A stretch of DNA of 64,000 nucleotides from GCA-2720975 sp964467985 (GCA_964467985.1 CAYXTP010000003.1:62001-126000), one strand, 5' to 3'. Shown: positions 1-8,637, numbered from the stretch's first letter. A program made the numbers and translations. Notes: generated from the letters alone by a model not told the origin.

Positions 1-762
1 CGTTCTCTCGTCGCGATACTTGACGATCAGTGCACAGGCCGCTGCCAGCCCCTTTTGCTGGGCATATTCGCTGGACAGGGGGCGGGTGCCCGGAATCACG
101 ACGGCCCCAGCGGGGATCTCCAGCGGATGATCGCCTGCCCCACTGAGTTCTCGTTGGTTGACGAGATCGTGCACGACCGTCCCCGACGCCAGGACGACCC
201 CTGCGGCCAAGACCGCACCGCGCCCGACCAACACGCCCTCGTACACGCCACAGTTGCCACCCACGAAGGCGTTGTCTTCGATGATCACCGGTCGCGCACC
301 CGCAGGCTCGAGCACTCCACCGATCTGGGCGGCGGCGGAAACGTGAACACCCTCACCCACCTGAGCGCAGGAGCCCACCAATGCATGGGAGTCGATCATG
401 GAGCCCGCTCCTACAAAGGCCCCCACATTGATATACATGGGCGGCATGCAAACGACACCGGGACCCACGTAGGTTCCCCGGCGCACCGCCGAGCCACCCG
501 GAACGAGACGAACATCGTCTTGGGCGCCGAATCGACGCACGAGAAACGGCTCCTTGTCGCGAAAGGCCAGGCGCGCGGGCTCGCGTGGGTCTCCGGCCAA
601 CTCTACGCCCTGCGGAACGATGTCGGTCGTACGGAAAATGTCCAGAATGCCCTGCTTGACCCAAGCATTGACGGCCCAGCCGTCACCAGCAGGCTCTGCG
701 GCCCGCACTTCGCCTGACTCAAGGGCGTTCAACAGGTCGGTTCCGCTGAGATGAGATTGCAT
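1..762 (-). CDS. dapD: 2,3,4,5-tetrahydropyridine-2,6-dicarboxylate N-succinyltransferase (partial, C-terminus off window)
   Basis: DapD succinylates tetrahydrodipicolinate in the succinylase branch of lysine/meso-diaminopimelate synthesis in the cytoplasm. The 254 visible codons are open to the window edge. Family features read directly: an R-L-V-P-G-G-S-A-V-R-R-G stretch, then left-handed beta-helix hexapeptide repeats including MYINVGA, GSMIDSHALVGSCAQVG, IGGVLEP and VIIEDNAFVG, which match the DapD core. The visible part ends at LIVKYRDERT, so only a short C-terminal tail should be missing. The ATG at 762 is preceded by TAGCGT with a 6-base spacer, which supports this start. An M20 peptidase of the ArgE/DapE family lies 0.8 kb upstream on the same strand and could be the matching desuccinylase. 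Confidence 0.93.
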   Translation of the reverse strand, partial: MQSHLSGTDLLNALESGEVRAAEPAGDGWAVNAWVKQGILDIFRTTDIVPQGVELAGDPREPARLAFRDKEPFLVRRFGAQDDVRLVPGGSAVRRGTYVGPGVVCMPPMYINVGAFVGAGSMIDSHALVGSCAQVGEGVHVSAAAQIGGVLEPAGARPVIIEDNAFVGGNCGVYEGVLVGRGAVLAAGVVLASGTVVHDLVNQRELSGAGDHPLEIPAGAVVIPGTRPLSSEYAQQKGLAAACALIVKYRDERT

Positions 763-768
763 GGGCTT

Positions 769-774
769 ACGCTA
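769..774 (-). promoter_or_regulatory. Putative -10 element of a leaderless promoter (dapD)
   Basis: TAGCGT fits TANNNT and lies 6 bases before the dapD ATG; the spacer AAGCCC has no Shine-Dalgarno. Transcription would start at or next to the start codon. Confidence 0.5.
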
Positions 775-916
775 CACCACCGCCCACAGTCTTCCAGGCT
801 TCGCTCCTTCCTTTCTCGCGTGAGACGGCCGGTGTCCCCCACACAGACAGAGCGCGCCGTGGCGAGTCGGCTTCTCCGGCCCATTGGAGTCGCTCCCACC
901 CCTGGCTCGCGCCGTG

Positions 917-922
917 TACGAT
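917..922 (+). promoter_or_regulatory. Putative -10 element of a leaderless promoter (DJ-1/PfpI gene)
   Basis: TACGAT, spacer TCGGCC (6 bases), then ATG at 929. No Shine-Dalgarno is present. Its position argues against the longer reading frame starting at 884. Confidence 0.55.
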
Positions 923-928
923 TCGGCC

Positions 929-1549
929 ATGGATGCACCCTGGAATGTCGGCCTGCTCATCTTTGATGGAGTCGAGGTCCTCGACTTTGCGGGCCCCTTT
1001 GAAGTCTTCTCTCGTACGCGGCTGACAGCGGGACTCGACTCTCGTCGTTCGGAGAAGGGGGCGCCCTTGCGAGTTTTTACAGTGGCCCAAACTTCAGGCG
1101 AAGTGACGGCAACTGGTGGGCTGCGGGTCGTACCGGACTACACCTTCTCTAGCGCACCTGCCATTGACTTGCTTGTGGTGCCCTGCGGTTTCGGAACGCG
1201 GCCGCTCTTGGAGAACAAAACGACCCTGGCGTGGATCTCGGAAGTGGCCGCGAAGGCAAAGAAGGTTTGCTCGGTGTGCACGGGGGCCCTGCTGCTGGCC
1301 AAGGTCGGGTTGCTCAGAAACAAGCGAGCCACGACCCATTGGGGTGGATACGACAGCCTCGCAGAATTGGATGAGACGATCGATGTCGCTCGCGGTGCCC
1401 GGTTTGTGGATGACGGAGTCATCACCTCTGCCGGGGTTGCGGCCGGCATCGACATGGCTTTTGGAGTCGTGGAGTCTCTCTTCGGGCGCCAGGTGGCCGA
1501 CGAGACTGCGGCCTACATTGAGTACCCGCGGGACAGGTCTACAGCCTAG
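929..1549 (+). CDS. DJ-1/PfpI family protein, isonitrile hydratase / GlxA N-domain type
   Basis: A 206-residue single-domain protein of the class I glutamine amidotransferase-like superfamily. It opens with VGLLIFDGVEVLDFAGPFEV, the usual start of GlxA-type domains, and carries the nucleophile elbow SVCTGALLLA (candidate catalytic Cys) followed by RATTHW, which is typical of isonitrile hydratases and of the N-terminal domain of GlxA-type AraC regulators. There is no AraC DNA-binding domain here, so this is the stand-alone enzyme form. The substrate cannot be told from sequence; isonitrile hydratase is the nearest characterised activity. The gene is monocistronic, facing away from dapD and converging on the M20 gene. 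Start chosen at 929 because of the -10-like hexamer just before it. Confidence 0.82.
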   Translation: MDAPWNVGLLIFDGVEVLDFAGPFEVFSRTRLTAGLDSRRSEKGAPLRVFTVAQTSGEVTATGGLRVVPDYTFSSAPAIDLLVVPCGFGTRPLLENKTTLAWISEVAAKAKKVCSVCTGALLLAKVGLLRNKRATTHWGGYDSLAELDETIDVARGARFVDDGVITSAGVAAGIDMAFGVVESLFGRQVADETAAYIEYPRDRSTA

Positions 1550-1596
1550 TCACGGCGCCCGGTGGCCTGGATCGCTCAACCGATCGAGCAGGTCCG

Positions 1597-2595
1597 CTAG
1601 CGCAGTAGGTCGCGCACCGTCTGTTCGTACCGCAGGCTGGCGTCGATCAACTGCTGCTTGCCCACCTTTTCGTGGTCGGTGTGCGCATCTCGGATCGATC
1701 CGGCGCCGAAGAGTAGAGGTGTGCCCCAGGCGCGCATGTGTGGGGCGTCTGTTCCGAAGGCCACCGCGATGGAGTCCTCGCCGGTGGGCACGTGGAATTC
1801 GACCGGCCCGTAGCCGAAAGTCCCTTCGAGCTGCACGTGTTCACTCAAGCATCCCTGCACACGCGCGTCGACCGTGGCCGGATCTTCCACCGTGCGGATC
1901 AATAGCTGCGCGTCGGCGTGGTCGGCCACGACATTCGGCGCGATTCCACCCTGGATGTTGCCCAGGTTCAACGTGCCCTTGCCCAACGACTCGTGCTCTC
2001 CCCAGTCGGCGTCCAAGAGCCGGCCCGCGCTCGTGACGAGTTCGTGAATGGCGCTAGGGCCTACTTCTTGCGATGAATGCCCCGCCTCGCCGTGTCCGAC
2101 CAGGCACCCGCCGAAGAGACCCTTGTGACCACGGACGAACTTGCCGTCTGTGGGTTCCCCAATGATCACGTAGCGCGGGTTCCAGGGATCGGCGAGGTGG
2201 GTGTTCGCAAAGCTCGCCCCGGCGCTGTCCGTTTCCTCCCCCACGGTGAACAGGAATCCGATGCGGTCTTCGCCGGAGTCCAGCAGTCGTTGGGCTGCGG
2301 ACAACATGGCCACGGCCTGACCCTTGGCATCGCATGACCCGCGGCCGTAGACAAAATCGGAATCCTGACTCGAACCAAAGAAGGGCGGGACCGTGTCCAA
2401 ATGGGTGCAGAAGACAATTTCCGGCATGCCCGCCCGGGCCAGGAGATTGAAACGGCCGGGTTCGACCTCTTGGCGTTCGACCGCCAACCCCTTGCCCTCA
2501 AGTGCACGTCCGAGCGCATCCCCGTAGTCCGCTTCGGATCCTGTGATGGACTCGATCTCAATCCAGTCCACAAGTGTCTTGGCCAGCTCTTGCAT
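1597..2595 (-). CDS. M20 family metallopeptidase (ArgE/DapE-type deacylase)
   Basis: A 332-residue zinc amidohydrolase of the ArgE/DapE/ACY1/CPG2 family. Expected metal ligands are visible in order: THLDTVPP (His, Asp), GRGSCDAKG (bridging Asp), GEETDSAG (general base Glu and ligand Glu), GEPTD, and a late AHTDHE (His). The central dimerisation/lid domain contains GHGEAGHSS. The length is on the short side for DapE. With dapD close by on the same strand, N-succinyl-diaminopimelate desuccinylase is an attractive role, but N-acetylornithine or N-acetyl-lysine deacetylase fits the sequence equally well. A TAGACT hexamer 7 bases before the ATG suggests its own promoter although a same-strand gene ends only 35 bases upstream. 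Confidence 0.85.
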   Translation of the reverse strand: MQELAKTLVDWIEIESITGSEADYGDALGRALEGKGLAVERQEVEPGRFNLLARAGMPEIVFCTHLDTVPPFFGSSQDSDFVYGRGSCDAKGQAVAMLSAAQRLLDSGEDRIGFLFTVGEETDSAGASFANTHLADPWNPRYVIIGEPTDGKFVRGHKGLFGGCLVGHGEAGHSSQEVGPSAIHELVTSAGRLLDADWGEHESLGKGTLNLGNIQGGIAPNVVADHADAQLLIRTVEDPATVDARVQGCLSEHVQLEGTFGYGPVEFHVPTGEDSIAVAFGTDAPHMRAWGTPLLFGAGSIRDAHTDHEKVGKQQLIDASLRYEQTVRDLLR

Positions 2596-2602
2596 GCCTG
2601 CC

Positions 2603-2608
2603 AGTCTA
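2603..2608 (-). promoter_or_regulatory. Putative -10 element of a leaderless promoter (M20 gene)
   Basis: TAGACT followed by a 7-base spacer GGCAGGC and the ATG at 2595. It lies in the 35-base gap after the DUF1028 gene. Confidence 0.5.
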
Positions 2609-2630
2609 ACGCTCTGAGTGCTCGGCCACC

Positions 2631-4202
2631 TTAGAGACTGATGTCGAAACCCACCCCGTTCGTGACTTCGGGAGTGGGGCCCGCGAGCCAGGCGCTGAAC
2701 TCGAGTCGCAGACCCACGAGTGACGCAGAGCGCACCTCATCCATGCGCAAGATCGCGCTCGCTCGTCCGATGCCATCCAGAGTTCCGTGGGAACCAAAGA
2801 ACTCAGCAGGCCCCGGGGGCAACCAGGTGGCGTTGAAGAAGGGATCTCGATTCAGGGCGACGTGAACGCCCATCAGGTCAAAGCCCGGCTGGGTCCCACT
2901 CAGGCTTCCCAAGATGCGGTAGGGCCGGCCCGCATCCACTGCAGCCCGGTTGAGAGTGAACGGCACGAGAGTCGGTGCACCCACGTTGTATTGGCGGATC
3001 CCCACGTGCAACTCAGCCAAGGGATCGTTGCTGAGGCTGATGGAGGGGCTCAGGCGAATGGGCCGAGGCCCCCCCACGTCAACATCAACTCGCCACTGCC
3101 CGATACCGGGCGAGGTGGTCGCAGTCAACTCGAGTGAGTACGTGCCGTCTCCATGATCCGTAACGGGCCCGACGATGGCCTTGCGCGGCAGGGGATTCTG
3201 ACGCTTGAGGTTGATCGACGCTCCGCCTTGTGTGAGCGGCACTCCGTCGATGTCTTTGAGCCGTATGGTGATCCGTGCACGGCTGCGACCGTCGGCCACA
3301 AGGCTCTGACGATCGACTTGGACCTCGGACAAGTAGTGATCCGGAACCCCCGCAAGAGCTGCCCGCCACTGAGCGTATTGGTCGCGCAACTCGATTACGG
3401 GGTCGACGTTGGTCCAGTCACCACCGACCTTCAATGACAGGTAGTAGTCGCCGTTCGCGCAGCCCACCGTTCCGTTGCACGAGCCGTTCTTGTCTCCAGG
3501 CCGGGCAAGAAACATGACCGCCTGGTGCGCGCTCTTGTCGAACGAAGGAGGCGGCGAACCGCAACTGTCGGCAGCGGATGGACTGCATGAGCAGCGGCCG
3601 TCTCCGCCCATGGAGCGTGCGGCATCCATGGCCATCATGACCTTCAGGGACAGGTCACCGGGAGTGTTCAGTAGGGCTTGCTCCGCGGCGAGCACCACGT
3701 TGGCGCCAGTCAGACTGTTGCCTTGGATCGCATAGGCCAGTTCCTGCGTTTCGCCGCTCAAGCCACCAGCCCAGGCCGCGACCTGAGAGTTCAGATCGGC
3801 GCCCGTAAACGTCACGGGTGTTCCGGCGAATGACACAATCCCGAACTGTCTGGCCCCCAGATTGGAATCGGAGTTGCTGATGAAGTCCATAATGCGCGCA
3901 GGCAGAATCTCCTTCTTGAATCCCGAGAACATGATCTTGCGGTTCTGAGCGCTGCTCAACACGAAGGCCTGCGCCGCGCCCGCTCCCTTGCCGACCACGA
4001 TCACGGGCACCATCGTTTCCAGACCCGTGCCCTGGATGCAGGTTGCCGTGGCGCTGCAGACCTCGCCGGTTTTCTTGTTGATCACGACGATGGACCAGGT
4101 GGCTCGCGACGACTCAATGAGCAGGGCGAAGCCGAGCAAGATCGCCAAGCAGCGCCGCGCCAGCCAGCTGCACGTATTGGAATCAATCGGAAGGCAACGC
4201 AT
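2631..4202 (-). CDS. Secreted DUF1028 (Ntn-hydrolase-like) protein with C-terminal Ig-like extension
   Basis: A 523-residue exported protein. A hydrophobic segment at about residues 18-30 ends in SSRA, and the predicted mature chain would begin TWSIVVINKKTGE. DUF1028 proteins belong to the N-terminal-nucleophile hydrolase fold and start in just this way, so T35 could be the nucleophile released by signal cleavage; that is inference. The DUF1028 domain covers about residues 35-290 and includes GKGAGAAQAF and a cysteine-rich loop (GRCSCSPSAADSC). The remaining roughly 220 residues look like beta-sandwich domains (ITIRLKDIDG, DHGDGTYSLELTA). The substrate is unknown. The gene follows the biotin carrier by 70 bases but has its own TAGACT hexamer 9 bases before the ATG. 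Confidence 0.78.
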   Translation of the reverse strand: MRCLPIDSNTCSWLARRCLAILLGFALLIESSRATWSIVVINKKTGEVCSATATCIQGTGLETMVPVIVVGKGAGAAQAFVLSSAQNRKIMFSGFKKEILPARIMDFISNSDSNLGARQFGIVSFAGTPVTFTGADLNSQVAAWAGGLSGETQELAYAIQGNSLTGANVVLAAEQALLNTPGDLSLKVMMAMDAARSMGGDGRCSCSPSAADSCGSPPPSFDKSAHQAVMFLARPGDKNGSCNGTVGCANGDYYLSLKVGGDWTNVDPVIELRDQYAQWRAALAGVPDHYLSEVQVDRQSLVADGRSRARITIRLKDIDGVPLTQGGASINLKRQNPLPRKAIVGPVTDHGDGTYSLELTATTSPGIGQWRVDVDVGGPRPIRLSPSISLSNDPLAELHVGIRQYNVGAPTLVPFTLNRAAVDAGRPYRILGSLSGTQPGFDLMGVHVALNRDPFFNATWLPPGPAEFFGSHGTLDGIGRASAILRMDEVRSASLVGLRLEFSAWLAGPTPEVTNGVGFDISL

Positions 4203-4211
4203 CGCGCATCC

Positions 4212-4217
4212 AGTCTA
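4212..4217 (-). promoter_or_regulatory. Putative -10 element of a leaderless promoter (DUF1028 gene)
   Basis: TAGACT, 9-base spacer GGATGCGCG, ATG at 4202. Confidence 0.42.
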
Positions 4218-4272
4218 CCCTGCTTACCCGAATCGGTGTCTTCTGCTCACCACGACGAGCCGCGCGTCCCGG

Positions 4273-4788
4273 TCAGTCCTGGTCCAGCCCCGCCAGCCCC
4301 ACGAGCTTCTCGCCTGCGCTCACGGCCTGCCCCGCCTCCACGTGCAGCACACTCACGCGACCGGGCCCGGCAGCAAGAATCTCGTTCTGCATCTTCATGG
4401 CTTCGAGAATCAGCAGGGGTTGGCCTTCCTGTACCTCATCGCCAACCACAACGAGGGTCTCAACGACCACACCCGGCATGACGGCCTTGATCAGCCCGCC
4501 ACCCTTGTTGGCGGCACGCTCGGCCACATGCGCTGCGTACTCTCGTTCGTCTTCAATCTGCATGACGTAGTCGTGGCCAGCCAGGGTCACGCAGATGCCC
4601 GCATTCGCTTCCTCGATCGAAACTCCGTAGCTCCGGCCCCCGTGCTTCAGAGTAACTTGCCCCAGGCGGTCGGCTTCGCTGTAGGTCAGATCCGTGGGTT
4701 GACCCCCGATCGTGACACGCAATTCGCCGAGATGCCGGGTCAGTTCGACTTCGTGCACGCGGTCGCCCAAAGTGATGAAGTACTTCAT
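4273..4788 (-). CDS. Biotin carboxyl carrier subunit of acyl-CoA carboxylase
   Basis: A 171-residue protein that carries biotin between the carboxylase and carboxyltransferase of the adjacent acyl-CoA carboxylase. The C-terminal biotinyl domain (about residues 98-168) has VMPGVVVE and the biotinylation site EAMKM with K132. The N-terminal half (VHEVELTRHLGELRVTIGG) resembles the linker and BT-like region that precedes the biotinyl domain in propionyl-CoA carboxylase alpha chains, so alpha appears split into two genes here. The start codon overlaps the biotin carboxylase stop (ATGA), indicating translational coupling. It is the last gene of the four-gene operon. Confidence 0.9.
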   Translation of the reverse strand: MKYFITLGDRVHEVELTRHLGELRVTIGGQPTDLTYSEADRLGQVTLKHGGRSYGVSIEEANAGICVTLAGHDYVMQIEDEREYAAHVAERAANKGGGLIKAVMPGVVVETLVVVGDEVQEGQPLLILEAMKMQNEILAAGPGRVSVLHVEAGQAVSAGEKLVGLAGLDQD

Positions 4789-6299
4789 GCGTCGCCCCCT
4801 CGCTCCCCAGCGCGTCGAGTGAAGTCACTCACCGATCTCCGGCCGCGGTCGCGCCAAGCCTCGCGCGATCCTTGACTGGGCTCCAGGGCCCGGCGCCGCG
4901 ATCGGTTGTGGACGTACATGGCGGCCGCCGCGGCCACGAGGGGTTCAAACTCCAGCGGCGGTGCCAGGAGCAAGGACTCCAGGAAGTGCGTGTCGACATC
5001 GCCTGCTTCGAACTCCGGAGTCTCCAACACCTGTAGGGCAGCCGGCAAGCTGGTCCTCACACCGCCTACATTCATCTCCGCGATCGCGCGCCGCATGCGT
5101 TGGATGGCTTGCTGCCGATCCGACCCCCAAACGATCAACTTGCCGAGCATCGGATCGTAGTTGAGCCCAACCTCCATACCGCGGTACATCGCACTGTCCA
5201 AGCGCACGCCGGGACCGCCCGGGATGCGCATGTTGCGCAGGGTGCCGGTGGAGGGCAAGAAACCACTACAGGGGTCTTCGGCGTTGATGCGCACCTCGAT
5301 GGAGTGCCCATTGACCGTCAAGTCGTCCGGGTTGAAGCCCAGGGGCTCACCGGCGGCAATACGTAACTGTTCGGCGACCAAATCCACTCCGGTCACGAGT
5401 TCGGTGACTGGATGCTCGACCTGCAAGCGAGTGTTCATTTCGAGGAAGAAGAACTCCCCTCCCGACCAAAGGAATTCGACCGTACCGGCACCGCGATAAT
5501 CCACGTGAGCTCCGGCGCGCAAGGCGATGTCCCCCATGGCGGCACGCTGCTGGTCGTCGATCGCCACGGAAGGACTCTCCTCGATCAGTTTTTGGTGCCT
5601 GCGCTGAATGGAGCACTCGCGTTCGAACAGGCTCACTCCCCGGCCCTCGTGATCGAACAGGACCTGAATTTCGATGTGGCGTGGGTGATCGATGTAACGC
5701 TCGATGTAGAGGCGCCCGTCTCCAAAGGCGGATACGGCTTCCCCGGTTGCGGCCCGGAAGGCGCTCTCCATGTGCTCGCGCTCGCGCACGATTCGAATGC
5801 CCTTGCCCCCCCCTCCGGCGGCGGCCTTGATCGCAACGGGGTAGCCGATTTCGTCGGCCGCCTCGAGCGCGGCGGCGGGATCATCGACCGGGTCGGTCAA
5901 TCCAGGAACACAGGGAACGCCAGCGTCCGTCATCGCTCGGCGACTGGCGATCTTGTCTCCCATGACTTCGATTGCCCCTGGGGGAGGGCCGATCCAGGCC
6001 AAGCCGGCCTCGGTCACAGCGCGTGCGAAGGCCGCGTTCTCTGACAGGAATCCGTAACCCGGATGGATCGCTTCGGCTCCACTCTGCTTGGCCGCGGCCA
6101 GGATCTTGTCCATGTCCAGGTACGTCTCGGCCGGTGTCGAGCCCTCCAACGCCACCGCCAAGTGAGCCATGCGGGTGTGCAAGGCCTGTGCGTCGTGGTC
6201 TGAATAGACGGCCACGCACTCAATGCCCATCTCCCGGGCGGTGCGAATGATACGCAGGGCGATTTCCCCCCGGTTGGCGATCAGAATGCGTTGGAACAT
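4785..6299 (-). CDS. accC: Biotin carboxylase subunit of propionyl-/acetyl-CoA carboxylase
   Basis: A 504-residue ATP-grasp enzyme that carboxylates biotin with ATP and bicarbonate. Hallmarks in order: FQRILIANRGEIALRI at the N-terminus, the HPGYGFLSEN segment, glycine-rich GGGGKGIRIV, HIEIQVLFDHEGR, ECSIQRRHQK, EFLWSGGEFFFLEMN, QVEHPVTELVTG, and GHSIEVRINAEDP. All usual catalytic stretches are present. About 40 basic residues at the C-terminus (NRSRRRALEPSQGSREAW onwards) go beyond the conserved domain. Genome annotators would call it accC or pccA; the carboxyltransferase and epimerase next door favour propionyl-CoA as substrate. It starts 17 bases after the carboxyltransferase gene. Confidence 0.95.
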   Translation of the reverse strand: MFQRILIANRGEIALRIIRTAREMGIECVAVYSDHDAQALHTRMAHLAVALEGSTPAETYLDMDKILAAAKQSGAEAIHPGYGFLSENAAFARAVTEAGLAWIGPPPGAIEVMGDKIASRRAMTDAGVPCVPGLTDPVDDPAAALEAADEIGYPVAIKAAAGGGGKGIRIVREREHMESAFRAATGEAVSAFGDGRLYIERYIDHPRHIEIQVLFDHEGRGVSLFERECSIQRRHQKLIEESPSVAIDDQQRAAMGDIALRAGAHVDYRGAGTVEFLWSGGEFFFLEMNTRLQVEHPVTELVTGVDLVAEQLRIAAGEPLGFNPDDLTVNGHSIEVRINAEDPCSGFLPSTGTLRNMRIPGGPGVRLDSAMYRGMEVGLNYDPMLGKLIVWGSDRQQAIQRMRRAIAEMNVGGVRTSLPAALQVLETPEFEAGDVDTHFLESLLLAPPLEFEPLVAAAAAMYVHNRSRRRALEPSQGSREAWRDRGRRSVSDFTRRAGERGGDA

Positions 6300-6316
6300 G
6301 ACCTGGGAACCTGCGC

Positions 6317-7867
6317 CTAGAGGGGGATGTTGCCGTGCTTGCGCAAGGGGCCGGGTTCGTGCTTGCTGGCAAGTAGTCCGAGGGCTCGAATCAGATAGGG
6401 ACGAGTCGCGGAGGCCTCGATGACGTCATCGACAAACCCACGGGCAGCTGCGCGGTACGGGTTGTTGAAGGTCTCCTCGTACTCCGCCGCTCGCTGGGCT
6501 TCCACCGCGTCCGAATCCTCGGCCGCGGCGATTTCGCGCCGGTGAATGATCTTGGCCGCACCGGCAGCCCCCATCACGGCGATCATGGCTCCCGGCCAAG
6601 CCACGTTGACATCCGCGCGAATGTGTTTGGACGCCATCACGTCATAAGCGCCACCATAGGCCTTGCGGGTGATGACGGTCAGTTTGGGCACCGTGGCCTC
6701 GCAGTAGGCGTACAGCAACTTGGCGCCGTGGCGGATGATGCCGTTGTGCTCTTGATCCGTTCCGGGCAAGAACCCCGGTACATCTTCAAAGGTCACAATG
6801 GGGATGTTGAATGCGTCGCAGAAGCGAATGAAACGCGCACCCTTCTCGCTTGCCTCGATGTCCAGGCAACCGGCGAGGACTGCGGGTTGGTTGGCTACGA
6901 TTCCCACGACTCGCCCGCCCAGGCGGCCAAAGCCTATCACCAAGTTGCGTGCAAAAGCCGATTGAACTTCCAACCAGGACTCGCGGTCCAAGACGAGGTC
7001 GATCACCTTGGTCATGTCGTAGGGCTTCTGCGCATCGTCGGGAACGATCGAGTCGAGGGCCGACTCGCGCCGATCTGACGGATCGTCCGTCTCTACGAAA
7101 GGGGCGTCCTCGGCATTGTTGAGCGGCAGATACCCGAGCAGTCGCCGCATGAGGTTCATGCAGGACTTGTCATCCGCCGTTGAGAAGTGAGCGACGCCAC
7201 TCTTCGAGCAATGCACCTCTGCGCCACCCAGTTCCTCGCTGGTGACATCTTCGTGGGTCACCGTCTTGACCACGTCGGGCCCCGTGATGTGCATGTACGA
7301 GTTACCCTCCACCATCAGGGTGAAGTCCGTGATGGCCGGACTGTAGACCGCACCTCCCGCGCAGGGACCGAGGATCGCCGACAACTGCGGAATCACCCCT
7401 GAGGCTCGGGTGTTGCGCCAGAAAATTTCAGCGTAGCCGCCCAGACTCTGCACCCCTTCCTGAATCCGCGCTCCACCCGAATCGTTGAGCCCCAGGACGG
7501 GCACGCCCACCTTGGCTGCCATGTCCATGACCTTGCAGATCTTCTCGGACTGGGTCTCGGACAAGGATCCGCCAAAGACCGTGAAGTCCTGACTGAACAG
7601 GTAGACGGGCCGACCGTCAATGAGTGCGTGTCCGGTGACGACTCCATCGCCCAAGATTTTCTGCTCGGCCATGCCGAAGTCCGTACAGCGGTGAGTGACG
7701 AAGCGATCGAGCTCGACGAAGGAGCCTTCGTCAACGAGGAACTCGATGCGCTCGCGAGCTGTCAGCTTTCCCTTGGCGTGTTGCGCGGCAATGCGGGCCT
7801 CACCACCGCCCGTCAAGGTCTCTTCACGCAGTCGCAGCAGCCGCTGCTGGGGGGTTTCGTCGGCCAT
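6317..7867 (-). CDS. pccB: Acyl-CoA carboxylase carboxyltransferase (propionyl-CoA carboxylase beta)
   Basis: A 516-residue crotonase-fold carboxyltransferase that moves CO2 from biotin to an acyl-CoA. Seen: KLTARERIEFLVDEGSF near the N-terminus, SQDFTVFGGSL, the oxyanion-hole-type glycines in NDSGGARIQEGV and GPCAGGAVYSPA, and in the C-terminal half FEDVPGFLPGTDQE, RKAYGGAYDVM and WPGAMIAVMGA. The length is normal for PccB/MmdA. The start is placed at the ATG at 7867 (MADETPQQRL); the open frame continues upstream to 8599, but that part runs through the epimerase gene on the same strand and is not homologous. It lies 35 bases after the epimerase gene, in the same operon. Confidence 0.95.
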   Translation of the reverse strand: MADETPQQRLLRLREETLTGGGEARIAAQHAKGKLTARERIEFLVDEGSFVELDRFVTHRCTDFGMAEQKILGDGVVTGHALIDGRPVYLFSQDFTVFGGSLSETQSEKICKVMDMAAKVGVPVLGLNDSGGARIQEGVQSLGGYAEIFWRNTRASGVIPQLSAILGPCAGGAVYSPAITDFTLMVEGNSYMHITGPDVVKTVTHEDVTSEELGGAEVHCSKSGVAHFSTADDKSCMNLMRRLLGYLPLNNAEDAPFVETDDPSDRRESALDSIVPDDAQKPYDMTKVIDLVLDRESWLEVQSAFARNLVIGFGRLGGRVVGIVANQPAVLAGCLDIEASEKGARFIRFCDAFNIPIVTFEDVPGFLPGTDQEHNGIIRHGAKLLYAYCEATVPKLTVITRKAYGGAYDVMASKHIRADVNVAWPGAMIAVMGAAGAAKIIHRREIAAAEDSDAVEAQRAAEYEETFNNPYRAAARGFVDDVIEASATRPYLIRALGLLASKHEPGPLRKHGNIPL

Positions 7868-7902
7868 GGAGTGAGGGTTGGGTTGAGTGGCGCCCGTGCG
7901 CC

Positions 7903-8370
7903 TCAATCGGGGTCCTGAACGAGTTCCATCAACACCCCGCCGGTCGCAGAAGGATGCACGAAAGCGATCGTCGTTTGGTGTGAGCCGGGTCGTGGGGCCT
8001 CGTCGATCAAGCGCACGCCCTGCTGTGCCAGCTGGCCGATTGCCTGTTCGACCGAATCGACCTTCCAGGCCAGGTGGTGCAGCCCGGGCCCGCGCTTCTC
8101 CAAGAAGCGCGCCACGGGCGAGTCCTCCCGCGCTGGAGCCACGAGTTCGATGCGCGTCGAACCCGCCTGCAGCACGACCACGTTCACACCCTGGTCCTGC
8201 ACGAATTCGGGCTCGCCCAGGTTCAAGCCGAGGGCTTGCGAGTAAAAATTGCGTGCCTCTTCCAGGTCGCGCACGGCGACGGCGACATGGTGCAATCCAG
8301 TGACGAGGCCCCTCAATACCTCGGGGGGAGAGCCAGTTTCCGGGCGGGGGTGGGGGTTGGCAGCTTCCAT
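7903..8370 (-). CDS. mce: Methylmalonyl-CoA epimerase
   Basis: A 155-residue vicinal-oxygen-chelate protein that interconverts (S)- and (R)-methylmalonyl-CoA, linking propionyl-CoA carboxylase to methylmalonyl-CoA mutase. Two half-repeats are visible: GLHHVAVAVRDLEEARNFY in the first and GPGLHHLAWKVDSVEQA in the second, with metal-binding His residues and a late Glu in GGVLMELVQDP. The ATG at 8370 is preferred to an in-frame GTG at 8379. It is the first gene of the leftward operon epimerase-carboxyltransferase-biotin carboxylase-biotin carrier; no mutase gene lies in the window. No clear -10 hexamer was found close upstream, so its promoter lies somewhere in the 267-base region shared with the divergent surface-protein gene. 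Confidence 0.92.
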   Translation of the reverse strand: MEAANPHPRPETGSPPEVLRGLVTGLHHVAVAVRDLEEARNFYSQALGLNLGEPEFVQDQGVNVVVLQAGSTRIELVAPAREDSPVARFLEKRGPGLHHLAWKVDSVEQAIGQLAQQGVRLIDEAPRPGSHQTTIAFVHPSATGGVLMELVQDPD

Positions 8371-8637
8371 GGCGGGCACAGGGGGGGGCGAGAGGGCGAC
8401 CTAAGCCCACGCGCAGGGAAGAGAGTACGGACCCGAGCGAGCCCCGCAAAGGGCCACTGCCAGCGGATTGCCAGTGGAGAGTGAATACGCGACCGTGGCA
8501 CGCATACGCATCAGACCGGATAGCGCCGCGGGGGCACCAGAACCATGCTGGCCGAACGAGAATCGCAACGAGATCGACGCCCCGATTCTTATCAGTCATC
8601 CGGCCTCGCGTAGCTCCCCAAGCACAGGATTGATCCT

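Noticed and set aside
1116..2036. Plus-strand open frame across the DJ-1/PfpI gene and the M20 gene
   Set aside because: Arg/Ser/Pro-rich translation typical of an out-of-frame reading; it spans two real genes on different strands.
8454..8477. Inverted repeat CCACTG/CAGTGG in the divergent region between mce and the repeat-protein gene
   Set aside because: Six-base arms with a 12-base spacer are too weak to call an operator without conservation; nothing else in this 267-base region was convincing.
7868..8599. N-terminal extension of the carboxyltransferase frame up to 8599
   Set aside because: It crosses the epimerase gene in another frame of the same strand, contains no homologous sequence, and the family starts at 7867.
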